64,000 nt of DNA from the NCBI GenBank assembly GCA_014607495.2, contig CP053159.1:10547501-10611500 (forward strand). The letters run 5' to 3'. Positions within the stretch are counted from its first letter, which is position 1, and the number at the start of each line of letters is the position of its first letter. Below, in pieces: positions 54,606 through 64,000 of this stretch. The position numbers and the translations under genes are program-made. The notes below the pieces were generated by a model. The model saw nothing but the letters and a program-made list of their open reading frames with translations, made no database searches and was not told where the DNA came from. The stretch comes from Carposina sasakii (lineage: Eukaryota; Arthropoda; Insecta; Lepidoptera; Carposinidae).

Positions 54606-55321
54606 TAAAGGGTGTTAGTGACAGCTAGGCAAATATTGATACCATGACTTCAGACCATGATTTCAGGAAAAAAATAGTATTGTTCGTTTAATTAGGCGTT
54701 AGATAATGACTTAAAAATTAAATTTAAATAAAAGATAATTTTCAAAAAAAGTTGCCCTCAAAAAAGTTCATATAACTGATCAACCCTAATGGAGAGTCAC
54801 AAGTGATCCAAAAACAGCAATGTGTCACACAATAACCAATAAGCCCATTTCATTAGTTACATGATCGGCCGATACAATTGGCGCAGAGAGCATAGATTAC
54901 TGATAATCAAATTAAAAATACATTACGCGCGAGTAATGTATGTTATTACCAGAGGTCGGAATTAGAGTAGAGTCATTTATGTACTTGCACTGATTTCATA
55001 CAGCGAAAGAATAAAGTGGATAAAATGAAATGCCTCAAATTCCGGTATTAATTTTAAAGAGCAGAAATTTTATGTTAATTATCTTTGTTTTATTTGTCTA
55101 TCTCTGAGGGTTTTATTATTATTTATTTGTAATATTGTTGGCCACACGGGATTGTCCATTAGAAATCCTGGGAAGGTCCACATTAATATCAACATTTCGA
55201 TGCAAGTACATAAATGACTCTACCTAATTCCGACCTCTGGTAATAACCCTGTCGTATAGCTCAACACATTGGTACTTGTTCACCATTTTAGTATTTGCCT
55301 GGCTGTCACCTACACCCTGTA
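54606..55321 (+). mobile_element. DNA-element family E, copy 3, with nested MITE
   Basis: Both termini are present: TAAAGGGTGTTAGTGACAGC then TAGGCAAATATTGATA at the left, and the inverse GTATTTGCCTGGCTGTCACC ... ACACCCTGTA at the right, so the terminal inverted repeats are about 30 bp. It is interrupted at about 54943-55246 by another inverted-repeat element. Confidence 0.75.
54943..55246. mobile_element. Nested MITE family F
   Basis: TTATTACCAGAGGTCGGAAT at the left and ATTCCGACCTCTGGTAATAA at the right; arms continue with AGAGTCATTTATGTACTTGCA and its inverse, about 45 bp in all. Family E copy 2 has no such insert at the matching place. Confidence 0.75.
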
Positions 55322-55527
55322 TAACCACCGACCTGTCGGTTTTTGTTGATAACAATACTCGTTCGTAAGCATCAGAAATTTACAGGCTGTTTGACACGCG
55401 GGGTCAAAGTCAATTTCGTATACTTATTCCAACTGATATTCGAAGCCTAAATGTTTCTACGCCATTTTTCTTTTTAACCCAATCTATAATAGATATAAAG
55501 AAGTAATAAAAAGTAAAGCAATGCATA

Positions 55528-55630
55528 TAATCACGCCTTTATCCCTTACGGTGTAGGCAGAGCACCTAGGGGCGATAGGACCACATGGTGCCACTTCTGA
55601 CCAATTTTGAGGGTATATTTGAGATGTACA
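55528..55630 (-). repeat. LINE 3'-end fragment
   Basis: ATAATCACGCCTTTATCCCT, GTAGGCAGAGCACCTAGGGG, CACATGGTGCCACTTCTGAC; a copy of 10430-10550. Confidence 0.65.
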
Positions 55631-56218
55631 AGTTCGATTAGTAGTGACAGGTGGTCAGTTCATCGCCTACAAAACACCAAGACTCTCTTGTCCCTCTACT
55701 GACTTGTACAGTATGCCCGGGAAGAGAAGCAGCTGTAGTATTATACGTTTTTTTTTCACTCCCAGAGCAGCATAGAAGATATTGCTAATTAAATTCTCAA
55801 TTTTATTATGTAATATATGACATAGAATTCTTCTATAGGTAGGTACTTACCTACCTCTTTTATCCTATGGTGGTGGTTAACTTTTGACACTTTCATCATT
55901 GAAAAAAATCTTGTCAATGGAATAAGGCTAGCTTTAGTTGGTTGCACAAAATTTCATCTACTTTGACCAATGATAAAAACATAAATATGCCAACTTCATT
56001 CATAATTACTCGAATGCACCTTAATAATTGGAATTGCGCTTTGATGATATAAAATTTACTTGTATGTAATCATCATATTACAAAAGGCTTAGTGTGAGTT
56101 TTCAATGCTGAAACGCCACCAACCAAACACGTAAATTCACGTAATGTACCTAACAAAAGATTGGTTAAATAGTTTACGTTAACGTGATCGAGTTCGAAGT
56201 GAAAACTCGCACTAAGCC
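55631..56218. other. Intergenic, no gene seen
   Basis: AT-rich. A GGCTTAGTGTGAGTTTTCA...TGAAAACTCGCACTAAGCC inverted pair at about 56086-56218 suggests another small foldback element just left of the repeat Z copy. Confidence 0.4.
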
Positions 56219-56370
56219 CTCAATCCACTGCTGGACGTAGGCTCCCCCAGGACATGCCACTAAGCTACTGTTTTAGGGGTGTTTTTACCCATAATCACCA
56301 AGCTAGGCACCTCCCGGAAACCTTAATCGACTCTTACGATACCCACCACGGGCAGACATGAGGTGATTCA
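56219..56370 (+). repeat. Repeat Z, diverged copy
   Basis: CAATCCACTGCTGGACGTAG, CATGCCACTAAGCTACTG, TTTTTACCCATAATCACCA, CACCTCCCGGAAACC, ACGATACCCACCACGGGCAG. Confidence 0.8.
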
Positions 56371-56402
56371 ACGGCCAGCTTTTGTATAATAATAATAAAC
56401 AG

Positions 56403-56518
56403 AGTATAAAAGAGTAAAGAAAGAAAGAGAGTAAGAAAGAGAGTAAGAAAGAGAGTAAGAAAGAGAGAAAGTAAGAAAGAGAGAAAGAGAGAGAGAGAGA
56501 AAGAAAGAAAGAAAGAAA
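56403..56518 (+). repeat. Purine-only tandem tract (GAGTAAGAAA)n
   Basis: About 115 bases of AAAGAGAGTAAG units grading into (GA)n and (GAAA)n; almost all purine on the plus strand. Confidence 0.9.
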
Positions 56519-56525
56519 TACTAAC

Positions 56526-56600
56526 TAAGCTAAATGCTATTTAAATAGCCCACTACAGAAAATCTGTCTAAGTGCCTACATTGAAACTCAAATTACATTT
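56526..56600. mobile_element. MITE family B fragment
   Basis: AGCTAAATGCTATTTAAATA, GCCCACTACAGAAAATCTGTC; matches one arm of family B next to the purine tract. Confidence 0.55.
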
Positions 56601-57453
56601 ACTTATAGGTAAGTTTAATGTAAAATGCGTACCTTAAACTTAAACTCGTCGAATTGGTAAATAATCTACAATCAAATTGATTATTTAAAGATAAGATATA
56701 AAGAGTACGCAAGAAAATAATTTTTAATTGTTATGATAAACAGTGATAATGGATTACCTACATACCTACAACGAGTACGTATAGGTCTTCATGTAGGTAA
56801 AAGTTATTCATGTAAGTAAGACCCATTGCATTCTTTATTATACTACAAAAAACATTCTGTACAAAGGCGAGCTTAATGCCTTACTTGGAGACATTCTCTA
56901 CCAGCTAACCTAACGGTAACAGTAGCCTATTTTACGGGGGTATTTTTCAAAATATTCACTTCATTAATGTAAAATTCCTTTGGGATTGCTATTACGCCAT
57001 TAGAATTACAAACAATGAGCGAATATTATACATCAACACAGGGGCGGGACTCTAAAATTAAAATTGCTTTTTTAAAGGCTTTACTTTTTATCCAAGTTAC
57101 AGCTTGTGATTTAACAGTTGCAAATACTAATAACCGCTCAATTTGCTTTCTAATAGGCACTTAATCGTTGTTTACCCCGATAACAGCAGAAAGGTGGAAA
57201 GAATTAATAAAAATTTCATGTGATTTATTATTGCTGCAGTGGTGCAATAGCAGGAATCTGATAGAGATAGTGAAAAAATGTTTATTTATACGTATTTTGT
57301 AATGTACCAATGAAAACTATAGTTGGTATGGTTGGTTCTGCTAAACTACCGAAAATATAAGCGTTCTCCAAAAGACTATAGGTTCCTACCTAATATGTTA
57401 CTCCAGTTTTGGCGCAGCCGGCTATATAATAGGCCGGATATAACATTACAATC

Positions 57454-57726
57454 TTATAAGCACGTAAGTAATTCTAAAGACGAAAAATAATCCGCCAGTT
57501 TCATTACTCCTGCACAAGCAGAACGGCAAAGAATCTTGACAGGGTTTTTATGTATATCTTGCATTACAGTGTCTTTGTGGCTTACAGCCAATTTCAACGA
57601 TCTAGCGAGATTTTTTGCATATTTCACATTAAATGTTCCATTGTTTTCATACAAAATTTCAAATTTTAAAAATCCGAGTTTCTTTATGATCTCTAGTAAT
57701 TTGGTAAATTTGCCGTTAATCTTTTG
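57454..57726 (-). pseudogene. Unrecognised open, coding-like segment
   Basis: An open frame of about 90 codons without a usable ATG reads KINGKFTKLLEIIKKLGFL, NNGTFNVKYAKNLARSLK, VSHKDTVMQDIHKNPVK, ILCRSACAGVMKLADYFSS and a stop after LELLTCL. The alternation of charged and hydrophobic residues and codon-like composition look like a real protein end, but I do not recognise the family. It could be the last exon of a minus-strand gene, a retrocopy fragment, or part of a transposon. The plus-strand odorant receptor begins 0.7 kb away. Confidence 0.35.
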
Positions 57727-58435
57727 ACTTAGGTATGTGCTCCGATGTGTTTAACCACATTATTTAAATTTTAAAAATAAATGAACGAAATCCATTTTAT
57801 AGCCAATTTTTTGTTAATCATTTTATTTGAAAATAAATTATAAACTCAAAACACACCTGGTTGTACACGCCTGAACATTTCTCTAGAAGAACATGCACGC
57901 GTTTAAATAGTCCAAAATGTTAAAAAGAAAACTTTTCTGACTATTACTTACAATTATATCCAAGTAAACTTATTATTGTAGTTTTGATTATTTTTAATTA
58001 CGTATTTTAATTAGATACGTGACAATCATACAGATGTAGGTATGATTTACTACAGTAAATAAAACTATCTAGTTATTGATACTTCTAGTTACAATTTAGG
58101 TGGGTATCTGTGGAATTTCCGTAAAAGTCTGTTTACTGCAACTCACCGACAAAGAAAATATCTAACAAAATATAACGAGTGAGTATCTTTGACTTAATTC
58201 TATTTACGATACTTATTACTCATACCCAAGTTACCTACCCAACCAACACGGTAAGTTTTAGCTACCATAATTTAAATCTTAAAACATAATAATAAAATAG
58301 TACCTACATACCTACAGTAAACCTACCTAATTAACCTAAACCTTCCGATAGGAAATTTAGATAAGTGACTTGCAAAAGTGTATTTTGTATAAACATTTAT
58401 ATTTCCTCAGATAAGTACTTACGAGTATATCTACC
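57727..58435. other. Upstream flank of the odorant receptor
   Basis: AT-rich; should contain the receptor promoter, but no single core-promoter motif stands out. Confidence 0.4.
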
Positions 58436-59238
58436 ATGGAGGATGGTATCGCGAGTATAATTGAAGACCGTCTCAACAAAACTGGTCTTATATCAACAAA
58501 ACGGATCGTTAAATCAATCAAATGGATAGGAATTATCTGCTTTGTTACTACGACAGCAACACAAGTAGCAGCACTGATCATTTCGAAGGATGACCCCGAA
58601 AAATTCTTTGAATGCTGCAGTATCCTGTCTTTTTGTGGCATGGGCATCCTAAAACTTTGTTCTTTGTGCAGAGATGACGACAGCTGGCATTTACTTATAG
58701 ATCAAGTTTCTGTAATAGAAAAAGAGCAATTACATACCGAAGATAATTTAGTCGACTATGATTCTGATGGCGACAATAAAGAGAAAGAAAACGTTTTTAT
58801 TCGTAACATCCGTACTTACACGAGCAGCCACCATTTTACAGCAAAGGTTTTATCACGATTTTACTATTTCACGTTGGTCATATTCATAGTATCGCCCTTT
58901 ACAGAGTATGTTATAAGGGTTTCTCAGGGTTATGAGTATAAGGGCTATCCGCACATCTTGCCTTGCTGGTCGCCTCTGGACGACGTCAATTTTTCCGGAT
59001 ATTTACTATCAATTTTTGCTGAAATCATCGCGTCAATTTATTGCGTGTTAGTTCATATAGCGTTTGATTTATCAGCCACTGGTCTGATGATATTTAGCTC
59101 CGGACAATTTGTACTGTTGCGGGAGTACAGCGAGACGATTGCGGGTCGAGGACTCTACCTTTTTCTTAATAAAAAACGAGATGATCGTGCGCATTACAGG
59201 ATCAAAACGTCTTATAAATATCACGTAGAATTGGTATG
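58436..59238 (+). CDS. Odorant receptor exon 1
   Basis: 267 codons plus two bases; donor TATG|GTAAGT. Contains TM1 to TM4/5 and an acidic loop (EDNLVDYDSDGDNKEKEN). Confidence 0.92.
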
Positions 59239-62200
59239 GTAAGTCTCCACCTAGTGATTTTATTTAGTTTATTAATTTATATCTTCCTTATTTGTTATAT
59301 GTATAGGTATACACTTTACCCGTTAATTGATTTTATTTTCAGTCTGATTGATAAATTTGGAATTTTAATTAAAAATGTTCTGGGAATATATTTTTTGGTT
59401 GCAACACTAGCCTTGTGTGTGGTTGCAGTACGCATAAATACGGTAAGGTTTTAAAAATGTAAAAAAACTTGAGGCATAGATATGCTCTACCTAGATTTTC
59501 AAAAGATTTTCTGAATAATTAAGCAGAGAAAAATGGTTGGAAATATAATGTACCTATTATTCCAAACTGTAAAACTAAACTAAAGAGCTTTGATTTTTAA
59601 TCGACAGCAAAAAAAGAGGAAAATTACGTGGGAAGGACGTTGACGATCTCTGTAATGGGTTCGCCTAAATTAGCCTTTTGCAGTCCACTGCTGGACGTAG
59701 GCCTCCCCCACCTTACTCACATCTTTTTCAGGAAACACTAAGTCCAATGCAGTTAATCTCACTGCTTCAGTTTATGGGCGGGAATATTATACAATTATTC
59801 ATATTCTGTCACTATGGAGATTCCGTTTCCAGTCAGGTACGTAGATGACCGTGCGACTGTATTTAATTAAATATAAATACTTTATTATTAGCGATGTGTG
59901 CGCAGACCGCTAAGTTCGAATTGAAATGAATTTGTCGTATACCTACACCCAGACAAATGGGTGAATATCTGACTAGATGCCACAGGGTGGACGCCTACAG
60001 TTTGGCTAGGCTGTCAACGAGAAAGAAAGACAGCATTTTTAATCGAACATGGCCCATGCAACACGGTGAAGCCTTTGTCAGAAGTACCTAGACTGAAACT
60101 AATTTATAGTTTTCCTAAGAGGGATGTGACAATCTGAAGCAACTTTAGCAAAGTGCGTAGGAATTAAATAGAATTGAGTCCAATTTTTGAGACTACAGCT
60201 GGGAACCAGTAAAATTTTCAGAATCATTTTATTTCATTTTCAGGGTCATTAAGTAAAATTTTATAATTATTTTGTGGGTAATGAAATGGGTAGATAACAA
60301 AATACAAAATATATACAAAATGATATACCGCTGATGGAGACGGACACACTAGTGCCAGCAAGAAACATTTTTTAATTGAACCCTTTGGGGAAAGCCAACA
60401 AACTTTGTACTTACAAACTAAATTGAATGTTTCAGAGTTCCGTGGGCATGGGAATGGGTCCATTTGGCTGCGCCCATTGGTGCGTTAGTGCACGGATTCG
60501 CAAAGAGCTCTGTATATTGGGCGTTGGCATGATGAAACATAAATATTTACGGGCGGGCCCTTTCAATGCTTTGGACTTGAGATCATTCGTGCAGGTTAGC
60601 TTTGTAGATTTTTGGGTGAAAGCCCTTTATTGTACGTAACATTAAAATACCACTAATATCTGGCATTTTAGTCTGCATTAATTATATTTTACTAGGGACC
60701 TTGTCAGTGTGAACTATACCAACATGTTTTGCTGATGAACGTAGGTATAAGCTACATAACTGCCAAGTTTTATCAAAATCCTTTTGGTAGTTTTTGCGTG
60801 AGAGAGTAAAAGATAAAGTTCCAACCCATATCCCGACGTTTTCTCATTTTGAATATCATTAGAAAGGCAACAACGAAAATATAGGTAAGTTACCTAGGTA
60901 TACATTAGGACCAGCAGCTACACGACAGCGTGAAAAATAAATAAATTGTCCCAAATTTTTGGGAAATTTTATTTTTCCAGGATAAAGAACCACGTAATTC
61001 TTAACTTGCTAAATTAAGCAATATGTATGCGCAAAGAAACGCTTGGCAGAGAGTGTTAATCAGGGTTCTTTTGGCGCCCTTTGGCTTCGGATACCCTAGG
61101 CTTACGCTTGTGCACCTTACATGTCCACTAAATATAGATTAAAAAGAAAAAAATCACCCATGCGTAAAGTTAGGTATACTCGTATTCTAGTTATACAGGA
61201 CATCTACCTGGTTTAAAGCTTTTTATTAGTTCCTACGCCTTTAAATTAGAATAGAAATGAAGTGATGGGGTACGTGACTTCTGCCATGCTCACAGCTCAT
61301 TATTTCGTACTTAAGTAACGCAAACACTGATAGCTTTTAATATTTAATTACTCGTATGATTAAGTAGAAATTAATGCAATTGGTAATGGTGATTTAAAGA
61401 TATAATTGCACCAACTTTCTGTATGAAAATATTAGATTATTAAACCGCTACTGACTTCTGTCCTAGGTAGGTACCTACATTAGTTTTTCTCGTTTCCGTG
61501 AAAATTTCTGTAAATGTTTATTATCAGGGTGTGCGTGACACAAAGAATACACCCTCCCAGTTTCATTTGTGGTTAGGCTGTGCCTTGTTCTGTCAGTGTT
61601 GAAGACGAGAATACTCGTATTAATTCATTATTACTTATTTTAAAATGCTACTATTTTTTGCTATTACTACCCGTGTCGAAAGTTTTTACTTTGTGTTTTT
61701 TGTCACCAGTCCATCGAGTAAAGCTACTTCTATTAGTCAACGGTAGGTAGTCATCACTCATCGTCTTGTTAATATATCCAAGATGCAGTGCAGCATGCAG
61801 AGACAAAGGGCAGTAGACAAAATAAAATGTTTGAGGTCAAACTTAGAAAACACTTAATACAATTTCTTTATTATAATGTAGGTAGTATTTCTCACTACTG
61901 GGCTCTCCTGGCCTGGTCAAAACTAGTAATTGCGTACTTTCTAAAGCTAACTCCTCATTCATTCAGATCAAACATAAATATGTAAAAAAACTATATTCGT
62001 ATAGCCCACTAGGAGGCTTATCCACATGCCCAGGGTTATCCATTATTTACGCCACATTCTGTATACAGGGTGTAAAAAGACAACGTTGTTATTTTAATAC
62101 CTCGTATTCTTTGTAACGTAAAAAAATGATCGTGATGTTACAAAGAATACGAGGTATCAAAAGAACAAAGTTGTCTTTTTACACCCAGTATATTTATACA

Positions 62201-63265
62201 GAATAATGAGTAAAATCACACTATCGAAAGTTCATATCACGAATCAATTAATCGCCCGTAATAAAATATTACAACTCTAATTGCACTAAGCTTGCAACAT
62301 TAAAAAAAATAAGGTGTATTGAAGCTGTCTTTTTGCTCTACATAATTAAAAATCAGAGTACTATAACATACCCTTTTTTTAACCCTTTTGTTACACCCTG
62401 TATAGGGAGAGACAGACAACGGAAAGACTTTGTTTTGTACTATGTACCTAATGATGTATGAATGTTAATAATTGTAGGTATGTGAATTGAACCATGTGTC
62501 TCAGTGCAGTTAAGTGGCCATTCAAAACATAGGGCATTCATAGAGCACTATAATACGCGTGATTTTTTGGTCTTACACGTGCATGTAAGTCCATTTGAGA
62601 TAACCTTGCACCCGTTATACCTACCTACGCCATATCGATACATTAAAAATAAAGCGGTGATAGCCCAGTGGTTAAGACGTGCACCTTCCAAGCGAGAGGC
62701 GTAAGTTAGATCCCAGTCACGGGCCTGTACCAATGAATTTATTTCATGTACAGATTTTAATGTTGCAAAATTGTCACATAGCTCGTGCCTCGGAAAGCAC
62801 GTAAAACCGTTGGTCCTGCGCCTGATCTCTCTCCGGTCGTGTCGGCTTTCCGTCCCATCGGACTATGAGAGTAAAAAAATAGAGAGTGCATCTATGTTTG
62901 CGCACACACTTGTGCACTATAATAACTCCTGCGTACCTGGCCAGTCTCCCTAGAGATTGGTCGCCTTGGCCGAAATACGGTCGGCCCCCTGATTACGTAA
63001 AAACAATAACAACGCCGAAGCAAAGCGATAGCTGTTCAATATTCGCCTTGAAATGTTCCTTTGAAATTCGTTTTACGTAATACGAATTTGGCAAGCAATC
63101 AGCGATTTTTGTACAATTTTCGCTATCGCTTTGCTTTTGCTAGTTAAGTAATAAGGGGGCGGAGATCATCACATTAAAAATATGGTATTATACATAGTTT
63201 AGTTACCTATTTCTTTTCAGATCATCCGATCTGCTTACAGTTATTATGCTGTAATAAGAAAATAG
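58436..63265 (+). CDS. Odorant receptor, insect 7tm_6 family (five exons)
   Basis: 403 aa. Insect odorant receptors are inverted seven-pass proteins of olfactory neuron dendrites that form ligand-gated cation channels with the coreceptor Orco. Exons: 58436-59238, 59343-59442, 59732-59836, 60436-60594 and 63221-63265; phases 2, 0, 0, 0 agree at every junction. Seen: N-terminal region of about 30 residues before TM1, hydrophobic segments such as WIGIICFVTTTATQVAAL and YYFTLVIFIVSPFTEY, the SPMQLISLLQFMGGNIIQLF and FCHYGD block of TM6, LRAGPFNALDLRSFVQ before TM7 and the C-terminal AYSYYAVIRK. These C-terminal blocks are diagnostic of the family; it is not Orco. ATG 58436 has a good context (CTACCATGG). 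No stop or frameshift interrupts it, so it is probably functional. Ligand unknown. Confidence 0.92.
59343..59442 (+). CDS. Odorant receptor exon 2
   Basis: 100 nt; acceptor TTATTTTCAG, donor ACG|GTAAGG. Encodes LIDKFGILIKNVLGIYFL and VATLALCVVAVRINT. Confidence 0.9.
59673..59710 (+). repeat. Repeat Z core in odorant receptor intron 2
   Basis: GCAGTCCACTGCTGGACGTA, GGCCTCCCCCA; it ends 20 nt before the acceptor AG at 59730-59731 and may supply part of the polypyrimidine region. Confidence 0.85.
59732..59836 (+). CDS. Odorant receptor exon 3
   Basis: 105 nt; acceptor TCTTTTTCAG, donor CAG|GTACGT. Encodes ETLSPMQLISLLQFMGG and QLFIFCHYGDSVSSQ, strongly family-like. Confidence 0.92.
60436..60594 (+). 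CDS. Odorant receptor exon 4
   Basis: 159 nt; acceptor GTTTCAG, donor CAG|GTTAGC. Encodes RIRKELCILGVGMMKHKYL and RAGPFNALDLRSFVQ. The acceptor region reads CAGAG; only the upstream AG keeps the frame. The start (SSVGMGMGPFGCAHW) is unusual compared with the common aromatic/tryptophan pattern there. Confidence 0.85.
60689..60830 (+). repeat. LINE-tail-like fragment in odorant receptor intron 4
   Basis: ACATAACTGCCAAGTTTTAT, CAAAATCCTTTTGGTAGTTT, TTGCGTGAGAGAGTAAAAGA resemble the middle of family R tails (compare 9520-9570). Confidence 0.4.
62064..62190. mobile_element. Foldback MITE family C, 127 bp
   Basis: TACAGGGTGTAAAAAGACAA at the left and TTGTCTTTTTACACCCAGTA at the right; the arms continue with ATACCTCGTATTCTTTGTAAC and its inverse around a loop of about 20 bases. 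Its termini match those of families A, B and E. Confidence 0.8.
62366..62402. mobile_element. MITE family B terminal fragment
   Basis: ACATACCCTTTTTTTAACCC then TTTTGTTACACCCTGTA: one terminus only. Confidence 0.6.
62654..63170 (+). mobile_element. SINE family 1, full length, interrupted by a MITE
   Basis: tRNA-like head with A box TAGCCCAGTGGTTAAGACG, B-box region (GATCCCAGTCAC follows a mutated AGTTAGATCCC), body and 3' end ACGGTCGG | insert | CGGAGATCATC. It lies in intron 4 of the odorant receptor and ends about 50 nt before the last exon. Confidence 0.85.
62985..63159. mobile_element. Nested MITE family G, 175 bp
   Basis: Ends CCCCCTGATTACGTAA and TTAAGTAATAAGGGGG, inner pair GAAGCAAAGCGATAGC/GCTATCGCTTTGCTTTTGC. 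CGG is repeated outside both ends (62982-62984 and 63160-63162), while the uninterrupted SINE at 30040 has CGG once, giving a clean 3-bp target duplication. Confidence 0.8.
63221..63265 (+). CDS. Odorant receptor exon 5
   Basis: 45 nt; acceptor TTCTTTTCAG; encodes IIRSAYSYYAVIRK and TAG stop, the usual odorant receptor C-terminus. Confidence 0.9.
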   Translation: MIRSAYSYYAVIRK

Positions 63266-64000
63266 AAGGCCTAAATATACTAGTAGTCATCATTGCAGCA
63301 GCATCTAAAGGAACTTAGAAAATAAGAAAAACCTGTGCTTTTTACACTTTACAATTTTCCTTTCTTATACTCCTTTCCCCTTGGTTACCATCTCGGAAAA
63401 GTTAATAATTTTGTTATGATTTATTATTTTTGATATTAGCTAGAATTATTTTTAAACGGTTGAGTGTGATTCTTTGACTCAGTGATTCATGATAGATTAG
63501 TATGTCATAAATAATTGTGGTGAGTTCTGTTGTATTCTGCACAATATAACATATTGTACACTTAATTTGTTTATAAGAATTATTTAAAAAAATCTCATGT
63601 TTAAATTCGAGATAGTGACTATCTACTACTACATCGAAATAACCTGCGCAAAGATGTAGGAGTTCGTATTACCCAAAGACCTTGCATTACGCCTATAAGT
63701 ATTACCCATGTTTTACCAACGTACAAAAACTTTTTATTATTTTCATTACCTACCTGGTAACTGGATTAGTTAAGTAACGGTAAGTTCCAAATAATCTACA
63801 AGTATTATAATTTGTCTACTTAGCTTACTACTAGGTACCGATTCAAAGTTTTAAACGAGAACTTTCATAATATCTCTTCGGTCAGTGATTATAGTATGCA
63901 ATCATTTTAATTACAAAAACAATTCTACTTATAATAACAAGTAAGTAAATTAGATAAGTAGAGCACCTACAGGTAAGTATAATCACAGTGTAAACAAACT
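63266..64000. other. 3' flank of the odorant receptor
   Basis: AT-rich; no canonical AATAAA directly after the stop, and no further exon recognised. Confidence 0.45.

Noticed and set aside
60436..60594. Alternative reading of exon 4 from the second AG (PWAWEWVHLAAPIG...)
   Set aside because: It looks tempting because of the tryptophans, but it breaks the phase with exon 3 and runs into a stop before the LRAGPFNALDL block.
1..64000. CRISPR arrays, operons, riboswitches or prokaryotic promoters
   Set aside because: Intron-containing genes and eukaryotic transposons throughout; tandem spacing typical of CRISPR is absent.

Overview
The window looks like nuclear DNA of a moth or butterfly, possibly a noctuid-type moth. 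It is AT-rich and packed with transposable elements, and it contains dispersed repeats that I know as typical of Lepidoptera: the core 'cagtccactgctggacgtaggcctcc', tRNA-derived SINEs, and 'ctagtggacgcccgcgac' LINE tails. It also carries a lepidopteran NPVE-type acyl-CoA desaturase and an insect odorant receptor. Genes are split by introns, so long single-frame ORFs mark mostly transposons.

Layout. 1-12.77 kb has no host gene that I can support, only SINEs, MITEs and LINE tails. 12,779-17,157 is a degenerate DNA transposon with hAT-like ends (TAGGGT termini, 8-bp duplication CTTCACAG). It encodes, on the minus strand, a broken protein of a recurrent 'uncharacterized' arthropod family, and a 5'-truncated CR1/Jockey-type retrotransposon is nested inside it (13.58-15.72 kb). 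19,239-23,748 is a complete Ty3/gypsy LTR retrotransposon on the minus strand with identical 114-bp LTRs, a GAAAT target duplication, a tRNA-Ser primer site and one intact 1,396-codon gag-pol frame. 24-32 kb is again repeats, including two foldback elements, a Harbinger-like MITE and a CR1-like 3' fragment.

Three host genes lie in the right half. A pyrokinin/neuromedin-U-like neuropeptide GPCR is on the minus strand (38,468 down to about 32,421; three firm exons and one tentative). An NPVE-class acyl-CoA delta-9 desaturase is on the minus strand (49,807 down to 42,240; four coding exons, 350 aa, three complete histidine boxes). An odorant receptor is on the plus strand (58,436-63,265; five exons, 403 aa, all intron phases agree). 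Each has its own promoter side; nothing suggests joint regulation. Their introns are filled with the same repeats as the intergenic DNA, and in two of the genes a copy of the same repeat sits 20-35 bases from a splice acceptor.

The most interesting items are the hAT-like element, whose ends and target duplication suggest that a widespread uncharacterised protein family is a transposase; the young, possibly active gypsy element; a group of structurally unrelated MITEs that share TACAGGRTG ends; and a clean empty-site/filled-site comparison for a MITE nested in a SINE.
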